From Camarhynchus parvulus (taxonomy: Eukaryota > Chordata > Aves > Passeriformes > Thraupidae), in assembly GCF_901933205.1 (NCBI RefSeq), contig NC_044582.1, forward strand, positions 19,009,820 to 19,073,819: DNA of 64,000 nt, given 5' to 3'. The notes under the pieces are model-generated. The model worked only from the letters and a program-made list of their open reading frames with translations, was not told where the DNA came from and ran no database searches. Positions 45,401 to 55,880 of the stretch are shown here, in pieces. How positions within the stretch are numbered: position 1 is the stretch's first letter; every line of letters starts with the position of its first letter. The position numbers and the translations under genes are program-made.

Positions 45401-48400
45401 GCCCACCCTGGTCCTGGCCTGGGAGTGAGTCTGAGTCCTGAGCTGAGCTCCCACCTGTGGCTTTGCAGAGTTGAGTTCAGCTCTGCATTAACACAGCCGT
45501 GTGGGGAGGCCTGGCCTGCTCTCTGCTAGATCTGAGACTTCCAACTTCCCTCTTTTAGCCTCAGCATTTGTATTCTGTGCTGTGAGGCTCTGCTAAATAT
45601 TTTACTGCAAAGAATGAATACATTAGTATTCTACATTAGTATACATTATAATACATTAGTACTTTTGGGGGGTTCTTTTCTGTGTGTTTTATGGGAGAAG
45701 AGTTGTTTTAGGTGCCACATTCTCATCTTTGCTGGCCTGCAGCACTAAGTGTGTGTATCTCTGGCTGCTCTGGTGCCCAGGTGTTGATAGGAGATGTGGA
45801 AGATGCCATTTGCCTCCATGCCTTCTATTATGCCATCTGGAAGCGCTATGGGGCTCTCCCAGAGAGGTACAACTGGCAGCTGCAGGCCCCAGATGTTCCC
45901 TTCTACCCACTGAGGCCAGAGCTCGTGGAGTCCACGTATCTTCTGTACCAGGTATCTGCCTTCCCTGAGCTGCACATCATGGCTGGGCCAAAAAGCTTTA
46001 GTTCAGAAAGTCACTTTATCCCCCTGACCTCTGGCCAGCTGAATTTTGGCCGCCCTGGAGCTGCCTCTGGTCCTGTGGAGTCTCTGGGCAGGCACTGCAG
46101 TGTTGTGCAATGTTGTTGCTCTGCTGTTTGCTTCAAAAACAGCCTTTTTTATAAGGCAGGCAAAAACAACACTAAACCACCTTTTCTAAAAGCTGCTGGC
46201 AGATTTTTACAAGGCAGAGGCCTGTGACTGCTCAACCAAAATTGTTGAAGTAAATGTAGCAGCTTTCCTTGCAATACTGCCCAGGCACAGATACAATAAA
46301 CTAAAATAACTGTCTGCCTACAAGGAAGGGATCAGAGAGTTTGGATTTACTGCAGGTTTTCTAGGATTTGCTCTAAAGCAAATGTGAGAAGCTTGCACTG
46401 GCTAATCCAAGTCATGCTCCCATAAAGATAAGTTTGCTGTGATACACAAGCCTCTGGTACCAATAGGCCTTTGTTGTGTTATTTTTACAGGATTTCAAAA
46501 TTGCTGACTCTAACTCTTGTCTGTCTTCCTTATTTAGGCCACAAAGAACCCATTTTACCTTCATGTGGGAATGGATATTCTGCAGAGTTTGGAAAAATAT
46601 ACAAAAGCAAAGTCAGTCTTCAATGTTCTTTTCTTCTCTCAGTGCTATATATCTATATTTTATTATACAAATATTGTATAGAATCCAGTCTGCCACATGT
46701 AGGTAAACCAGAAAACCCAGCCCTCCTTGAAAGCCACAAGTGATGATTTATTTATTTATTGAGCACTTCTTTCTTTCCCATCTGAAAATGAAATTATAGT
46801 CCAGTGGCAACTTTATACCTTTGGATTTTTATCACTGCCTTTCAAAATGCATTGTTGATGATCAGCTGCTAAAAACTGCTGAAAACAGTAGTTGAGATTT
46901 TTCCTAGGGATCCTGCAAGATTATTTCTCACCTCTTGGTGTTTAGCTGAACTGAGGGATGGCCCAAGGCAGATGCTCTTGGGTATCAGCTTCCCGTTCAA
47001 GAGAGCAGCAGTGAATCCTGACTTTAATACTGAGTAGCTGAACTTCTTGCAGGGCTCAGGGGGAAGACAGTGAATTTTTATTCCTTATTATTAATTGACT
47101 CATTTTCTAGACAAATATGTGATGATTGGCCAGGTCAGACATAGCTGGTGAGTGGGGTTCAGGTGATCACAGACCAATAACCAGTGAGTGCTGCACAACA
47201 CAGCTGTTCCATTTGAGCTTCCCCTGGCAGCTGGAATGCTCTGAAGTGAGGGGGTAACTGAGAGCAGGAGAGCTGGGGCTGAACCCAAACCCTGTCCAAT
47301 GTTGCAGGTGTGGCTATGCCACGTTGCACCACGTGGTGGAGAAGACCAAGGAGGATCGAATGGAGAGCTTTTTCCTCAGTGAAACCTGTAAATATTTGTA
47401 CCTGGTACGTGTGTGCTCCTCACTGCCAAGGCACTGCACAAAAATGGCACAGGAGGGGGCAGGGGTTTATTAATTATTAATTAGAAATTGGGTTGGGGGT
47501 AGGGTATCATTAATGACAACCTGCTGGGCTCTGGGGTTTGTGTATGGGGGTGATTCAGGCTGAGTTCTGGGGTTTGTGTGTGGGGGTGATTCAGGCTGAA
47601 CTCCTCTTGTTTGACCTCACCCCACTCTCTGAGCTGGGGCAGCTGCCCAGGTGTGGTTCCTGCACCTGGAGAGCTGCAGATCTTTGGGAAGAGGCTGGAA
47701 AGGAGAGGGAGCAGGACTGGAGGGAGCTGCTGCTCAGCTCTGAGCTAAGTGCTGCTTGCAGCCCTCCTGCCTGGGACAGCCTCTGCTTTCTCCCTGCTGG
47801 GCTTTGGCCCTCACAGGAGAAAGCATTTGGGCTGGCATTGCCTAAGCCCCTGTTCTCAATCTCCTTTAGTGCAGAAAACCAAATAAATCTGTGACTCGGT
47901 GGATGCCAGCCTAGAAATGCCTCACAGAGCAGCTTAGAAAAATAAGGGCACTTTCAGCTGTGTGAGAAGTTTTTCTTCTGCTCTCCTCTTCTAACTGCTC
48001 AGATCAATCCCTTGCATTAAGACTATTTATTTCCATTTGCTCCAGCTAAATTAAATACCTTTTAATTTAGCACTAAAAGGTATTTTTCTGTGATCCTTCA
48101 AAGCGTGAGTACCTGTTCCCAGCTGCTTGTTACTGGGAGGTGAAGGATGGGGCACACCTGCAATACCTGTCTCTGCCACCTCTCCTTCAGCTGTTTGATG
48201 AAGAGAACCCAGTGCACAGGTCTGGGAATAAGTTCATGTTTAGTAATGATGTGGTACAGTCCCTGTCTCTGCCATCTCTCCTTCAGCTGTTTGATGAAGA
48301 GAACCCAGTGCACAGGTCTGGGAATAGGTTCATGTTCACTACTGAGGGCCACGTGGTGTCTGTGGACGAGCGGTTCCGGAGCTCGCTGTGGGAGGACATC

Positions 48401-49442
48401 CTGCCTGCAGGGGAGGACAGCCTCAAAGCCAAACCCTCCGAGCTCAAGGCAGCCAACTTCAGCTCCAACGTAAGCAACACACTGCCTGGGCCTGGGGAGG
48501 GGCAGCCAGGACACACAGGGCCCCTGGAAGGGCTGCTCTAGAGAGTTCCCTTTAGAAATGTCAAACACTGAGGAGCTCCTCTGAAAAGCACTGGCAGCAG
48601 CAGCATAAATGGGATCATGTGTGGGATGCTGGTGAAGGTGAAACCTGTCCCCTTTGAAGTGTTTTGCAGCATTTTTTTTGTTCTTTGTTAATTTACTTCC
48701 AATTATTTTTCCTTTTCCCCTTTCTTTGCCCTTGAAACTCTCCAGTGTTGCTGTCAGGGGCAAAGGGAGAAGCAGAGGGTCATCTAAACCAAGCTTTGTC
48801 TTCCTCAGTGTGGTTTTGGGGGATGTAAAAGGGGACCTTTCTCAGCAAGGCCTCATCTGGCCCCAGAACTGTGGCTCCAGTGCCCATCACCAACCAAAAC
48901 AGGTCTGGTTTAATCACAGAATATTGGGGTTGAAAGGACCTTAAAGATCACCTCATTCCACCCCATGGGCAGGGACACCTGCCACTAGAGCAGTTAAGGA
49001 CAATTTAAAAAATATCTCCTGGTAGGTTCTGGTGTGGTTCCTTCCCTCCTCCCCACAGAGCTCCAGGAAAAGAGCATTATTTTCAACGTTCACAGTTGTC
49101 ATAGTGAAGGAAATCTCAGTTGCACAACAAGCTGTGCTGTGTGTTTGGAAGCTGCAGCCTGCACTGAGGAAACACTTGCTGCTCATTTATGGGATTTGTG
49201 CTGCAAGTCTGCAAAGAACGAGGGAAAGTTGGAGGAAAAAGTGTTATTGGGTACAGTTTTCTGTACTGGGAGGGTCTGAGAGGATTGCATAGGGGATGGG
49301 GTTGCCTGGGTTTGGATCTGAGTTTTTAAAAAGATATAAATTTTCTCAACAGTGTAACAGAGTCCCTGATGAGAGGAGGTACCTGCTGCCCCTGAAGAGC
49401 AACTACATGAGACAGATCGACAGAATGGTGGGACTGATCTGA
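39103..49442 (+). CDS. EDEM1: EDEM1, ER degradation-enhancing alpha-mannosidase-like protein 1 (complete, 12 coding exons)
   Basis: ER lectin/mannosidase of glycosyl hydrolase family 47 that takes misfolded glycoproteins out of the calnexin cycle for ER-associated degradation. CDS joins 39103-39482, 40253-40325, 41792-41895, 42674-42845, 43904-44087, 44546-44720, 45258-45378, 45781-45951, 46538-46611, 47308-47404, 48287-48469 and 49353-49442: 1824 nt, 607 residues. The N terminus ([20 protein letters not shown]) is a signal/anchor segment. The GH47 domain starts near [13 protein letters not shown]. The FEATIR motif holds the likely acid residue Glu182, equivalent to the Glu mutated in mouse EDEM1 studies. 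FTTEGH (534-539) carries the likely calcium-binding Thr. Five N-glycosylation sequons are seen (NYS, NSS, NET, NNT, NFS). There is no KDEL; it ends in QIDRMVGLI as in mammals. At 607 residues it is ~50 shorter than human (657), the gap lying between the anchor and the GH47 domain. Exon 11 has a duplicated upstream acceptor that would add 32 residues in frame. Confidence 0.97.
39722..40045 (-). mobile_element. CR1 LINE 3' fragment, antisense, in EDEM1 intron 1
   Basis: Reverse-complement CR1 tail on the plus strand: GGAATGGTTTGGGTGGGAAG, CCACCCAGGGCCACCCCTGC, GACACCTCCCACTGTCCCAG, GGGCAGCCCCAGCTGCTCTG, CCTTGTCCTGTCACTCCAG. Boundaries approximate. Confidence 0.92.
40090..40243 (+). mobile_element. 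CR1 LINE 3' fragment, sense, next to EDEM1 exon 2
   Basis: Short CR1 tail: GCCCAAGGAGTCATGGAGCT, GACATTCCAAACCTACCTGG, CAGGGGGTTGGACTGGATGA, TCTCTTCCAGCC, and the 3' TGTGATTCTG octamer remnant at 40234-40243. It abuts the acceptor of EDEM1 exon 2. Confidence 0.9.
40253..40325 (+). CDS. EDEM1: EDEM1 coding exon 2
   Basis: Last base of Pro127 to Ala151 ([20 protein letters not shown]). Acceptor CTGCTCTTCCAG lies nine bases after the end of a sense CR1 element. Donor GTGAGT. Confidence 0.95.
41792..41895 (+). CDS. EDEM1: EDEM1 coding exon 3
   Basis: Residues 152-185 plus two bases of Arg186; carries the FEATIR active-site motif. Acceptor TTTTCTGTAAAAG, donor GTATGT. Confidence 0.95.
42674..42845 (+). 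CDS. EDEM1: EDEM1 coding exon 4
   Basis: Last base of Arg186 to Arg243, including [20 protein letters not shown]. Donor GTGAGT. Confidence 0.95.
43904..44087 (+). CDS. EDEM1: EDEM1 coding exon 5
   Basis: Residues 244-304 plus one base of Gly305; includes [20 protein letters not shown]. Acceptor CCTGTCCACAG, donor GTAATG. Confidence 0.95.
44546..44720 (+). CDS. EDEM1: EDEM1 coding exon 6
   Basis: Last two bases of Gly305 to Arg362 plus two bases of Gly363; includes [20 protein letters not shown]. Donor GTATGT. Confidence 0.95.
45217..45249 (+). repeat. EDEM1: Three 11-bp copies forming the exon 7 acceptor region
   Basis: CCTGCATTGTT repeated three times exactly, directly before the CCCTGCAGCAG acceptor. 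The repeat supplies much of the pyrimidine tract. Confidence 0.85.
45258..45378 (+). CDS. EDEM1: EDEM1 coding exon 7
   Basis: Last base of Gly363 to Gln403 ([20 protein letters not shown]). The acceptor is a NAGNAG (TGCAG/CAG). The first AG keeps Arg364 as in human; use of the second would drop it in frame. Donor GTGAGC. Confidence 0.93.
45781..45951 (+). CDS. EDEM1: EDEM1 coding exon 8
   Basis: Residues 404-460, phase 0 at both ends ([20 protein letters not shown]). Acceptor GTGCCCAG, donor GTATCT. Confidence 0.95.
46538..46611 (+). CDS. EDEM1: EDEM1 coding exon 9
   Basis: Residues 461-484 plus two bases of Lys485 ([20 protein letters not shown]). Acceptor TATTTAG, donor GTCAGT (non-optimal at +3). 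Confidence 0.93.
47308..47404 (+). CDS. EDEM1: EDEM1 coding exon 10
   Basis: Last base of Lys485 to Leu517 ([20 protein letters not shown]). Donor GTACGT. Confidence 0.95.
47530..47601. repeat. Two 36-bp tandem copies in EDEM1 intron 10
   Basis: TCTGGGGTTTGTGTATGGGG and the rest of a 36-bp unit are repeated at 47530-47565 and 47566-47601 with a few changes. Confidence 0.85.
48166..48336 (+). repeat. EDEM1: 96-bp tandem duplication of EDEM1 exon 11 acceptor and exon start
   Basis: Copies 48166-48240 and 48262-48336 match at 73 of 75 bases. Each has the pyrimidine tract, CTTCAG acceptor and the codons for [13 protein letters not shown](K/R)FMF. The period is 96 bp. The 21 bases between them read SNDVVQS and continue in frame into the second copy. 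The first copy lacks the TTEGH calcium-site segment. Confidence 0.95.
48287..48469 (+). CDS. EDEM1: EDEM1 coding exon 11 (canonical acceptor; upstream duplicate at 48191)
   Basis: Residues 518-578, [20 protein letters not shown] onward, phase 0 at both ends; donor GTAAGC. The same acceptor and first ~16 codons occur again 96 bp upstream (exon would start at 48191) with an open frame through to this copy. I chose 48287 because it reproduces the mammalian protein without an insertion. Confidence 0.88.
48470..49352 (+). other. EDEM1: EDEM1 intron 11
   Basis: GT-AG intron carrying a small antisense CR1 piece at 48915-48995. No other element recognised. Confidence 0.8.
48915..48995 (-). mobile_element. 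CR1 LINE 3' end, antisense, short
   Basis: ATCACAGAATATTGGGGTTG, AAAGGACCTTAAAGATCACC and CAGGGACACCTGCCACTAGA are the reverse complement of a CR1 3' end. Confidence 0.88.
49353..49442 (+). CDS. EDEM1: EDEM1 coding exon 12
   Basis: Residues 579-607 ([20 protein letters not shown] onward), ending QIDRMVGLI and TGA at 49440-49442. Acceptor TTTTCTCAACAG. Confidence 0.95.
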   Translation, partial: CNRVPDERRYLLPLKSNYMRQIDRMVGLI

Positions 49443-50691
49443 GGGACTCTGCAGGGGAACCTGGGGGAGCTTGGCATCCTCTGCAGACATTCCTCCCCTT
49501 CAGCTGCTGCCTGCAAGGCTGGGTCCCCAGGTGTCCCCCAGGTGTCCCCCAGGTGTCCCCCAGTGTCCCTGGGCCTGTGGCCAGCCCTGGACACCAAGGA
49601 GATGGAGCTCAGTCCTCTGAGCTGGGGTAACCTCCAGTGCCACCTGAACAACCAGCTCTTGTTTCAAGACTTCCTATGAGAAATGTTGTTGCAAATGAAG
49701 GCTGAATCTATTGTAAAAGAAAAAGAAGGCAAATTGGCCTGTGCCACTTAGCTACCTCCTTGTAGCTATGTTACAAATGTCCCTCTAGAGCAGGGTCTGC
49801 TATTTAATTTGAAATGATCTCGGGGCTTGGGGAAGGAGTGGGGAAGTGCAATTTTTTACACCAAGTTGAATTATTGAATTTTTCTGACTAGCAATACACA
49901 ACCTAAAGGTCTACTCAGGTAGGAACCCACTGGGTTTGCTGAAACAAAACTGCTCTGTGTACTCTTGGAAAGATCACTGCTGGTGGTGTAAGAGCTGCTG
50001 GTAGAGTGTGACATCCCTCCCAGCCACAGCTGATAAAGCTGCAGGGCTGTGAGAGCCTGTGGCTGCAGAAACCAGTGGTCAAACCAATCCAGGTGCCTTT
50101 TTGGAAGGGAAGGGGGAATTGCAGCGCCACTCAGGCAGAAGTTCCCAAAGTTTCCTTGTTTGCCAAGTTTTCGTGCCTTTTCAGGAGAGATGCTGCTAAG
50201 AACTGCTGTCACAGTACATGAAGAACAAACTATTTGACATTCCTGACAGGATTCATGTGTTAGTGCCTTAAGTTCTCTTCACTACCAGGGAAAACAGAGC
50301 TTCCTTGGGAAGATGGAAAAGTATTTCTGATGAGCGGGTTGCAAAATACAGTGGAACCCAAAGTCACTTAAAAAGAGGTGTTTGGAGTTTTTTTGAAGAT
50401 ACTGGAAAAATATCTATGAACTTTCAGGAAGAAGGCAGTTAAGGGCTTGAGGGATGACAACAAACTGAGGCCAAAACAACTATTTTAAATATACCAAGTT
50501 GGTTTTTTTTTTTGGTGGTTGTTTATATACTTCTAGCTTTTGACTACAGTTGAAGTAGTAGAATGTTATTTTTGGGTTAATGACTTTTAAATTGAGGCAT
50601 AAATACGAGGGCAACTTGATCTGCTGTATTTTCACCTTCTTACAACAACATTGGTTTTCATAAACCACGTGTTGCAACTCAAAACATTTCT

Positions 50692-50697
50692 AATAAA
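50692..50697 (+). terminator. EDEM1: EDEM1 proximal polyadenylation signal
   Basis: AATAAA in CTAATAAATATGAAG, followed by GTTTGTGCTGG, a GT-rich downstream element. Confidence 0.55.
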
Positions 50698-52050
50698 TAT
50701 GAAGTTTGTGCTGGAGAGGTTATTGTTGGAATCTTTTAATATACAGATGCATCTCAGGGACTTTGTTGTAGAATCTTCTATTCCATGATAGTTGAATCTT
50801 GTATTCAGGCAAAAAAAATAATCTTAGTCTTCTTAGTGTTATTCTGTGTGTTTGAGGAGGTGAAGGGTTGGAGGGGGAGAGGGAAATAGGTTAAAATTTC
50901 CCAAGATATTGCAATAGAATGGGTTGCCTTGGTGTTTGAGGCAGCTGGTGATTCCAGCTCCTGTGGCATTGGCTTTGCCAAAGGTGTTTCTGGAGTGTCT
51001 GAGTTGTCTGAAAGGGAAAGCAGGAATTGGAGGTGGTGTGATGCAGAGAGGTGTTGGCAGAGGGCCAGGCAGTGCTGCCAGTGCAGGGTGAGGAGGGCAG
51101 GAGGATGGCAGGGGCAGAGCTCTGGGCTCTCAGATGCTGCTCCTGGGCCAGCTGGGCTCATCCAGCCCTGCAGTGAGCAGAGGTGGGGTGGGAGCCCAGC
51201 CCAGCATCCCACACTGGCTGGGTCAGCTCACAGGGTGGGCAGCACGTGGGGATGGCCAGGACACCAGGAAGGACAGGACAGACACACCCCAAGGGTAGTG
51301 ATGGCTTTTCCTGCTCCAGGTTTGTCCCTGGCTCCCAGTTTAGCTCCCTGGGTGTGACTCTGGCCACTCTCCCTGTGATTGTGCTGTCTGAACTCCTGAA
51401 CCCAGGGGAGGGTCCCAGCCCAGCTCTGTGCACAGAATCCATTCCAGAGCTTTCCAGAGAGAATTCATTCCAGGGCTGTGAGGAAGTTGCACAACTGCTT
51501 TGCCATTGGGTTTTCCTTGTGATTGCCAGGAATAGTGAAAGGTGGTTGAGAATGAGAGCAGCCCAGACAGGAATTGCAGCCTTCCAGGCAAACATGCTCA
51601 GCTTCCCTTGGGAATTGCTGTGGAATTTCTGCTGCCAGGTGATGTGACAGTCATCTTTCCATAGGAATGCTTTTATCCTCACAGAAGCTGCTGGTAAAAG
51701 ACTCTGTTCCTTCAGGAGCCAACTTTTCTTCCTCTTTGTTCTAAAACTGCTTGGATACGTTTTTACTCTGTAAGGACAGGGCACCTGTTGTGCACTAAAA
51801 TGAGAGCTTTTGTACAAGTCAATGGCATCAAAATGGAGCTGATAACAGTGCTGGAATCATTTGCTGAAATAGACTCTTGTATTTCTTGGTATCATGTGCA
51901 ATATCAAGTTTTCTGAACTGAAAGTGCCATGTATGCTTAATTGTTATTTATCCATGAAGTATTTAACTGAGGAAACTTGGAAGAGGACCAAATGTGCTTT
52001 CATGAAATGTCCTGAATTTTCAACACTTGGCTTGCCTTTTGCAAATCTCC

Positions 52051-52056
52051 ATTAAA
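52051..52056 (+). terminator. EDEM1: EDEM1 distal candidate polyadenylation signal
   Basis: ATTAAA followed by GTGTGTTTGACTACTCTGAT and GTGTGTTT, a strong GT-rich downstream element. Confidence 0.5.
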
Positions 52057-52075
52057 AATAGTGTGTTTGACTACT

Positions 52076-53714
52076 CTGATGTGTGTTTATCCTGTAGGGG
52101 ATCTCCCTGCACCTTCTGTACACTGGGATTTCATCTGGTTAGAGCTGGGACAATCCCATTTATCCTTCCTGCAGGAGAATAAACCCACCCCAAAACAACA
52201 GGGCTCTTTCTTCTCCCCTGTTCCCCCTTCTCTCCATGAGGGTTTGGGGGCGGCTGAGAGCAGGGATTGGTGTGGGGTAATCAAGTGTGGCAGTTCTGGT
52301 CTCATGAGCAGGTCCTGACCTCCCTGCTGGGATTCCCAATCCTTTGTCCAGTCCATGGAAAACCTGGAATTCTGCACCAAGAGCCTTGCTGGGCTCTCTC
52401 CAGCCCCTGGAGAACCAGCCTGGGAAGCAGCTCATGCTGGGTTTGAGAGCAGGAACATGGAAATGTCTGTCTGAGAGCTGTCTGACCATCACTTTGATTT
52501 ATTGTCTCTCCTTTACTGCCTTTCTCTCCTGGATTTGTTTTCTGTCTGATTGGCGTTATCTGTGTGCTGTTTCCTGGTTTGCAGTGATGGTGCAGAGGCT
52601 GTTGGGGCTGGCAGGACATTTGCTGTGTCTGGATCAAGCTCCAGCTTCCTAGGAAATGCCTGTTGAACACCGGGGATGGGGATTTTGCAGTGGTTTTAAA
52701 GTTCCTCTGGGTTTTTGGATAATGAGATCTTTGCCTTGCTTTACTTTTGCTGCATTCAGACTACTAAGAGACAATTCTAAAGTGAATGTAAAGGGGCTGA
52801 AACGCTGATTTTGGGGCAAGCACCCCAGCTCTGATGGTTTTTTCCCTGTAGCTGCACATTTAGCAGTGGAGTCACTGTTTGCTGTCATTCCTTAGCTTGT
52901 CTTGCTGCCTCACCTGCTCCCAGAGGGTTGAGCAGCTCTGAGTGCTTGGCTCGCAGCTTTTCCAGCCCACATTTAAGAAATTACCTCCAAAAAAGCCACT
53001 CTGCCATTGTTGCTTTCCTGGGAGACTGGAGTGGAGTAAGAGTCCTTGTGAGGCAAGATTTCAAATGCAAAGATGTGGTTGAAAGCTCACCTTTTTAGGG
53101 TGAAATGCACGGCACCAGCTGGGTTTCGGAGCAGGCCGGAGGTGCGTGGTGCTGCAGCTCCGGCTGGCTCCAGCAGAGCCCTCCCTTGTGCCGCGGCCCG
53201 AGCCTTTGGCTGAGCGCCGAAACCCCGCTGGCCCCGGCGCTGGGAAAAGCAGATTTACAGCTGGGAAAGCGGCATCAGCACCGCCCAGCGCATCTCCGAG
53301 AGGGAAAGGGACACGGCGCTTCTCATTCCTGGAGGTGTTCACCTTCATCCGGCCTTGGAACTGCTTCTCGGGAGGGATTTTGTGCCCCTGATCACCTCCT
53401 GTGTGGTTTATCCACCTAAAGACACCAATAAATGTTCCCTGGAGCTGCTGTGTGCCCCTTCAGCCTCGTTTGTGCCCACACTGCTGAGAGGCCGCTGCTT
53501 TGGAACCATTTAACTGAAAAGCACCTTTTTCCCCCCAAAGGTTTTTGTTGCTTGGCATTTTGCAGGGCTGTGGAGGAGGAGAGCTCAGGAGCAGCTCCAG
53601 CCCAGCCTTGGTGATCAGGGCTGGATTTCCTGGGTCCAGAAAGGAGTTCCAGTCTCCATGGGGAGCAACTGGTGAGACTGGGAGTGCCCCAGTGCTCCCT
53701 GCCCTGGGGACAGT
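52076..53714. other. EDEM1 downstream flank, no gene seen
   Basis: No coding signal or mobile element recognised. GC-rich around 53100-53350. Confidence 0.5.
53427..53432 (+). terminator. Further downstream AATAAA, possible alternative end
   Basis: AATAAA in CACCAATAAATGTTCC. About 4 kb from the EDEM1 stop, similar to the length I recall for the long mammalian EDEM1 3' UTR, but the intervening GC-rich sequence looks less UTR-like. Confidence 0.25.
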
Positions 53715-54290
53715 GGAGATTGTGGGAAAACTCCCCGGAATTGGGATACTGGGGGGAGAACTCTCTGGATCTGGGATATTGTGGGAAGAACTCCCTGGAA
53801 TTGGGACATTGTGGGGAAAACTCCCTGGAATTGGGATATTGTGGGAAGAACTCCCTGGATCTGGGATATTGTGGGGAAAACTCCCTGGAATTGGGATATT
53901 GTGGGGAAAACTCCCTGGATCTGGGATATTGTGGGAAAACTCCCTGTGGGTATTGTGGGGAAAGGGAGTGGGAGAATTGGGATATTGGGAGGAAAACTCC
54001 CTGGAATTGGGATATTGTGGGAAGAACTCCCTGGAATTGGGATATTGTGGATTTGGAATATTGTGAAATTGGGATATTGTGGATCTCCCTGGATTTGGGA
54101 GACCGTGGGTACAACTCTCTTGGTTTTGGAGATTGTTGGGAGAACTCCCTGGAATTTAGAGAATGTGAGGAACAATCCTTGAAATCTGGAGATCATGGGG
54201 AGATGTCCCTGGAATTTGGAGATCGTGGGAAACACTCCCTGGAATCTGGAGATTGTGGGGAGAATTCCCTTGGCATTGGAAGATCACAAG
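53715..54290. repeat. Minisatellite, 30-bp unit
   Basis: About 18 copies of a unit containing CTCCCTGGAATTGGGATATT and GTGGGGAAAA, regular to about 54080 and increasingly diverged after. A 30-bp period leaves frames open on both strands; the resulting Ile/Gly/Asn/Ser-rich ORFs are artefacts. Confidence 0.93.
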
Positions 54291-55499
54291 GAGAATTCCC
54301 TTGGCTTTTCCACACTCAAGGCAGGTGCTCTAAAATACCAAAAAACCCAGACAAATTAAATGAGTGGGGAAAAAAAAGAATATTTCAGTTTATTAATACT
54401 TTTGAATAATTGAAATTACTCGCTGGGTAAGGCCTGGGGGCTTTCCAATAATGGCAATCTGCATACTGTTAATTATTTATAATGTTCACTGGGGCTAAGT
54501 CATTGCTAACATGAATGGCTCTTGGAAAGCTCCATGAATCACCATCCTGGTGCTGTGACAGCAGTGGCAGCAGCGTGGCTCTGGCACAGAACTTCATGTG
54601 GAAGCCAAACCTCTGGCCTGAAAAAACACTGCTTTTCCCCCTGCTGTGTTCCAGAGGAGATGGAGCTTTTACAGCAGCCTTCAGGAGGAAAAATTAACTC
54701 TAGGAGGAGTATTTAAATAAGCATTTTTAATAGATCAAATATCCCCGTGCTCGCAGACGCTGCTTAATGAAAAAACAAATTATGTGGGAGCTACAGTTTC
54801 TCTTTTTTTAATATTTATGTGCAAATGATTCCCTGTCCTTTCCTTTTGCTTCCCTGCCTGCAGCTGAGTGCACCACAGCAGAGCTGGGATCTGGGGGGGC
54901 AGGAGGAGAGCAGGCAGGATAATTATCCATCATTTGGTGGCAGAAAAATCAGATTCAACAGAGCTGCAGTTGTTTGGGAATTTTTTCCCCTTTTTTTTCT
55001 TTTTTCCTTCCCTTTATTTTCCTTCTTTTTTCCTCTCTTCTTCCCTTCCTTACCCTTCATTTTTCCATCTTTTTTTTCTCCTTCTTTATTTTTTCCCCTT
55101 ATTTTTCTGTCTGGGAATGTGTGATAAGGAGAAGAGCAGGAGGTCTGATGTCACACCCGGGATTCCCTGGAGTCCAGGCTGTTTGTGGGAGCTCCCAGAG
55201 ATGTTGGGATCATCCCCTGTGGCTCAGTCTGGTTTATCACTCCCTGCTCACCCCAGGGATGAGGAGATGGAGCACGGGGCAGAGCAAGGATGGCTCCCTG
55301 GAAAGGGCTAGAAAGTTCATTTAAAACCTCAGAAATGCCATTTAAAATGGGTTTAACTCATTATTTTACCTTTATTTCTGCACTTTGTCAGCTGGGCTGG
55401 CCATGATCATCACAATCCCAAAGCCATGCTCAGCCCATCCTTCCCCTCTCTTTTCCAGCTTTCTCTCCAGATTTACCCTGGGATGATTTCTCCTCAGTG
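54291..55499. other. Intergenic, pyrimidine-rich patch
   Basis: No gene. 54975-55110 is a long T/C-rich run on the plus strand. Confidence 0.55.
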
Positions 55500-55880
55500 C
55501 AGAGGAATGCTTCAGCTCCGTGATTAATTAGTATTGCTATTAATGCAAGATGCAATTCCATTGGACTAATCTATCTTATTGGTCAGGCTTTAATTAATTA
55601 GGTAATAAAAGCAACCCTAAAAAAGCCCCTTTGAACGCTGGTTAATGAAACCCATGGATCTACTTATTAAGAATTAAAACCTTTCTCTCTTTGATACTTC
55701 TCTGCTTTATTAAACTCTGCTCCATTGCTTTGTGTGGTTTGTCCCATCAATAACGAGGCTCTTTCTTCTGAATTGCTTGGTGTGAGCCAAGAAATCTCAT
55801 ATTATCTAATTAGGGCCAGCTCTGCCTGCACAATGAATACAGCAGCAGCAAAAGCCATTCATTCTGGGCATTTTGTGGTG
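55500..55880. promoter_or_regulatory. Candidate conserved non-coding element
   Basis: Single-copy AT-rich stretch with many homeodomain cores (GATTAATTAGTATTG, TTTAATTAATTAGGTAAT, ATCTAATTAGG) and a CTTTGAACG TCF-like motif. No ORF or repeat. Texture typical of deeply conserved enhancers near developmental genes. Confidence 0.3.

Larger units (their letters stand above)
44088..48286 (+). other. EDEM1: EDEM1 introns 5-10
   Basis: Introns 44088-44545, 44721-45257, 45379-45780, 45952-46537, 46612-47307 and 47405-48286 (or 48190). They hold the small repeats listed separately. No other element recognised. Confidence 0.75.
49443..52075 (+). other. EDEM1: EDEM1 3' UTR
   Basis: Non-coding sequence after the stop. 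A 12-bp CCCCCAGGTGTC-type repeat lies at 49524-49572. The 50450-50800 and 51660-52070 parts are AT-rich and UTR-like. The end is set by the ATTAAA at 52051 and is inferred; see the polyadenylation entries. Confidence 0.6.

Noticed and set aside
53672..54409. 245-codon repeat ORF (and a minus-strand partner)
   Set aside because: Created by the 30-bp minisatellite; low-complexity translation and no other gene signal.
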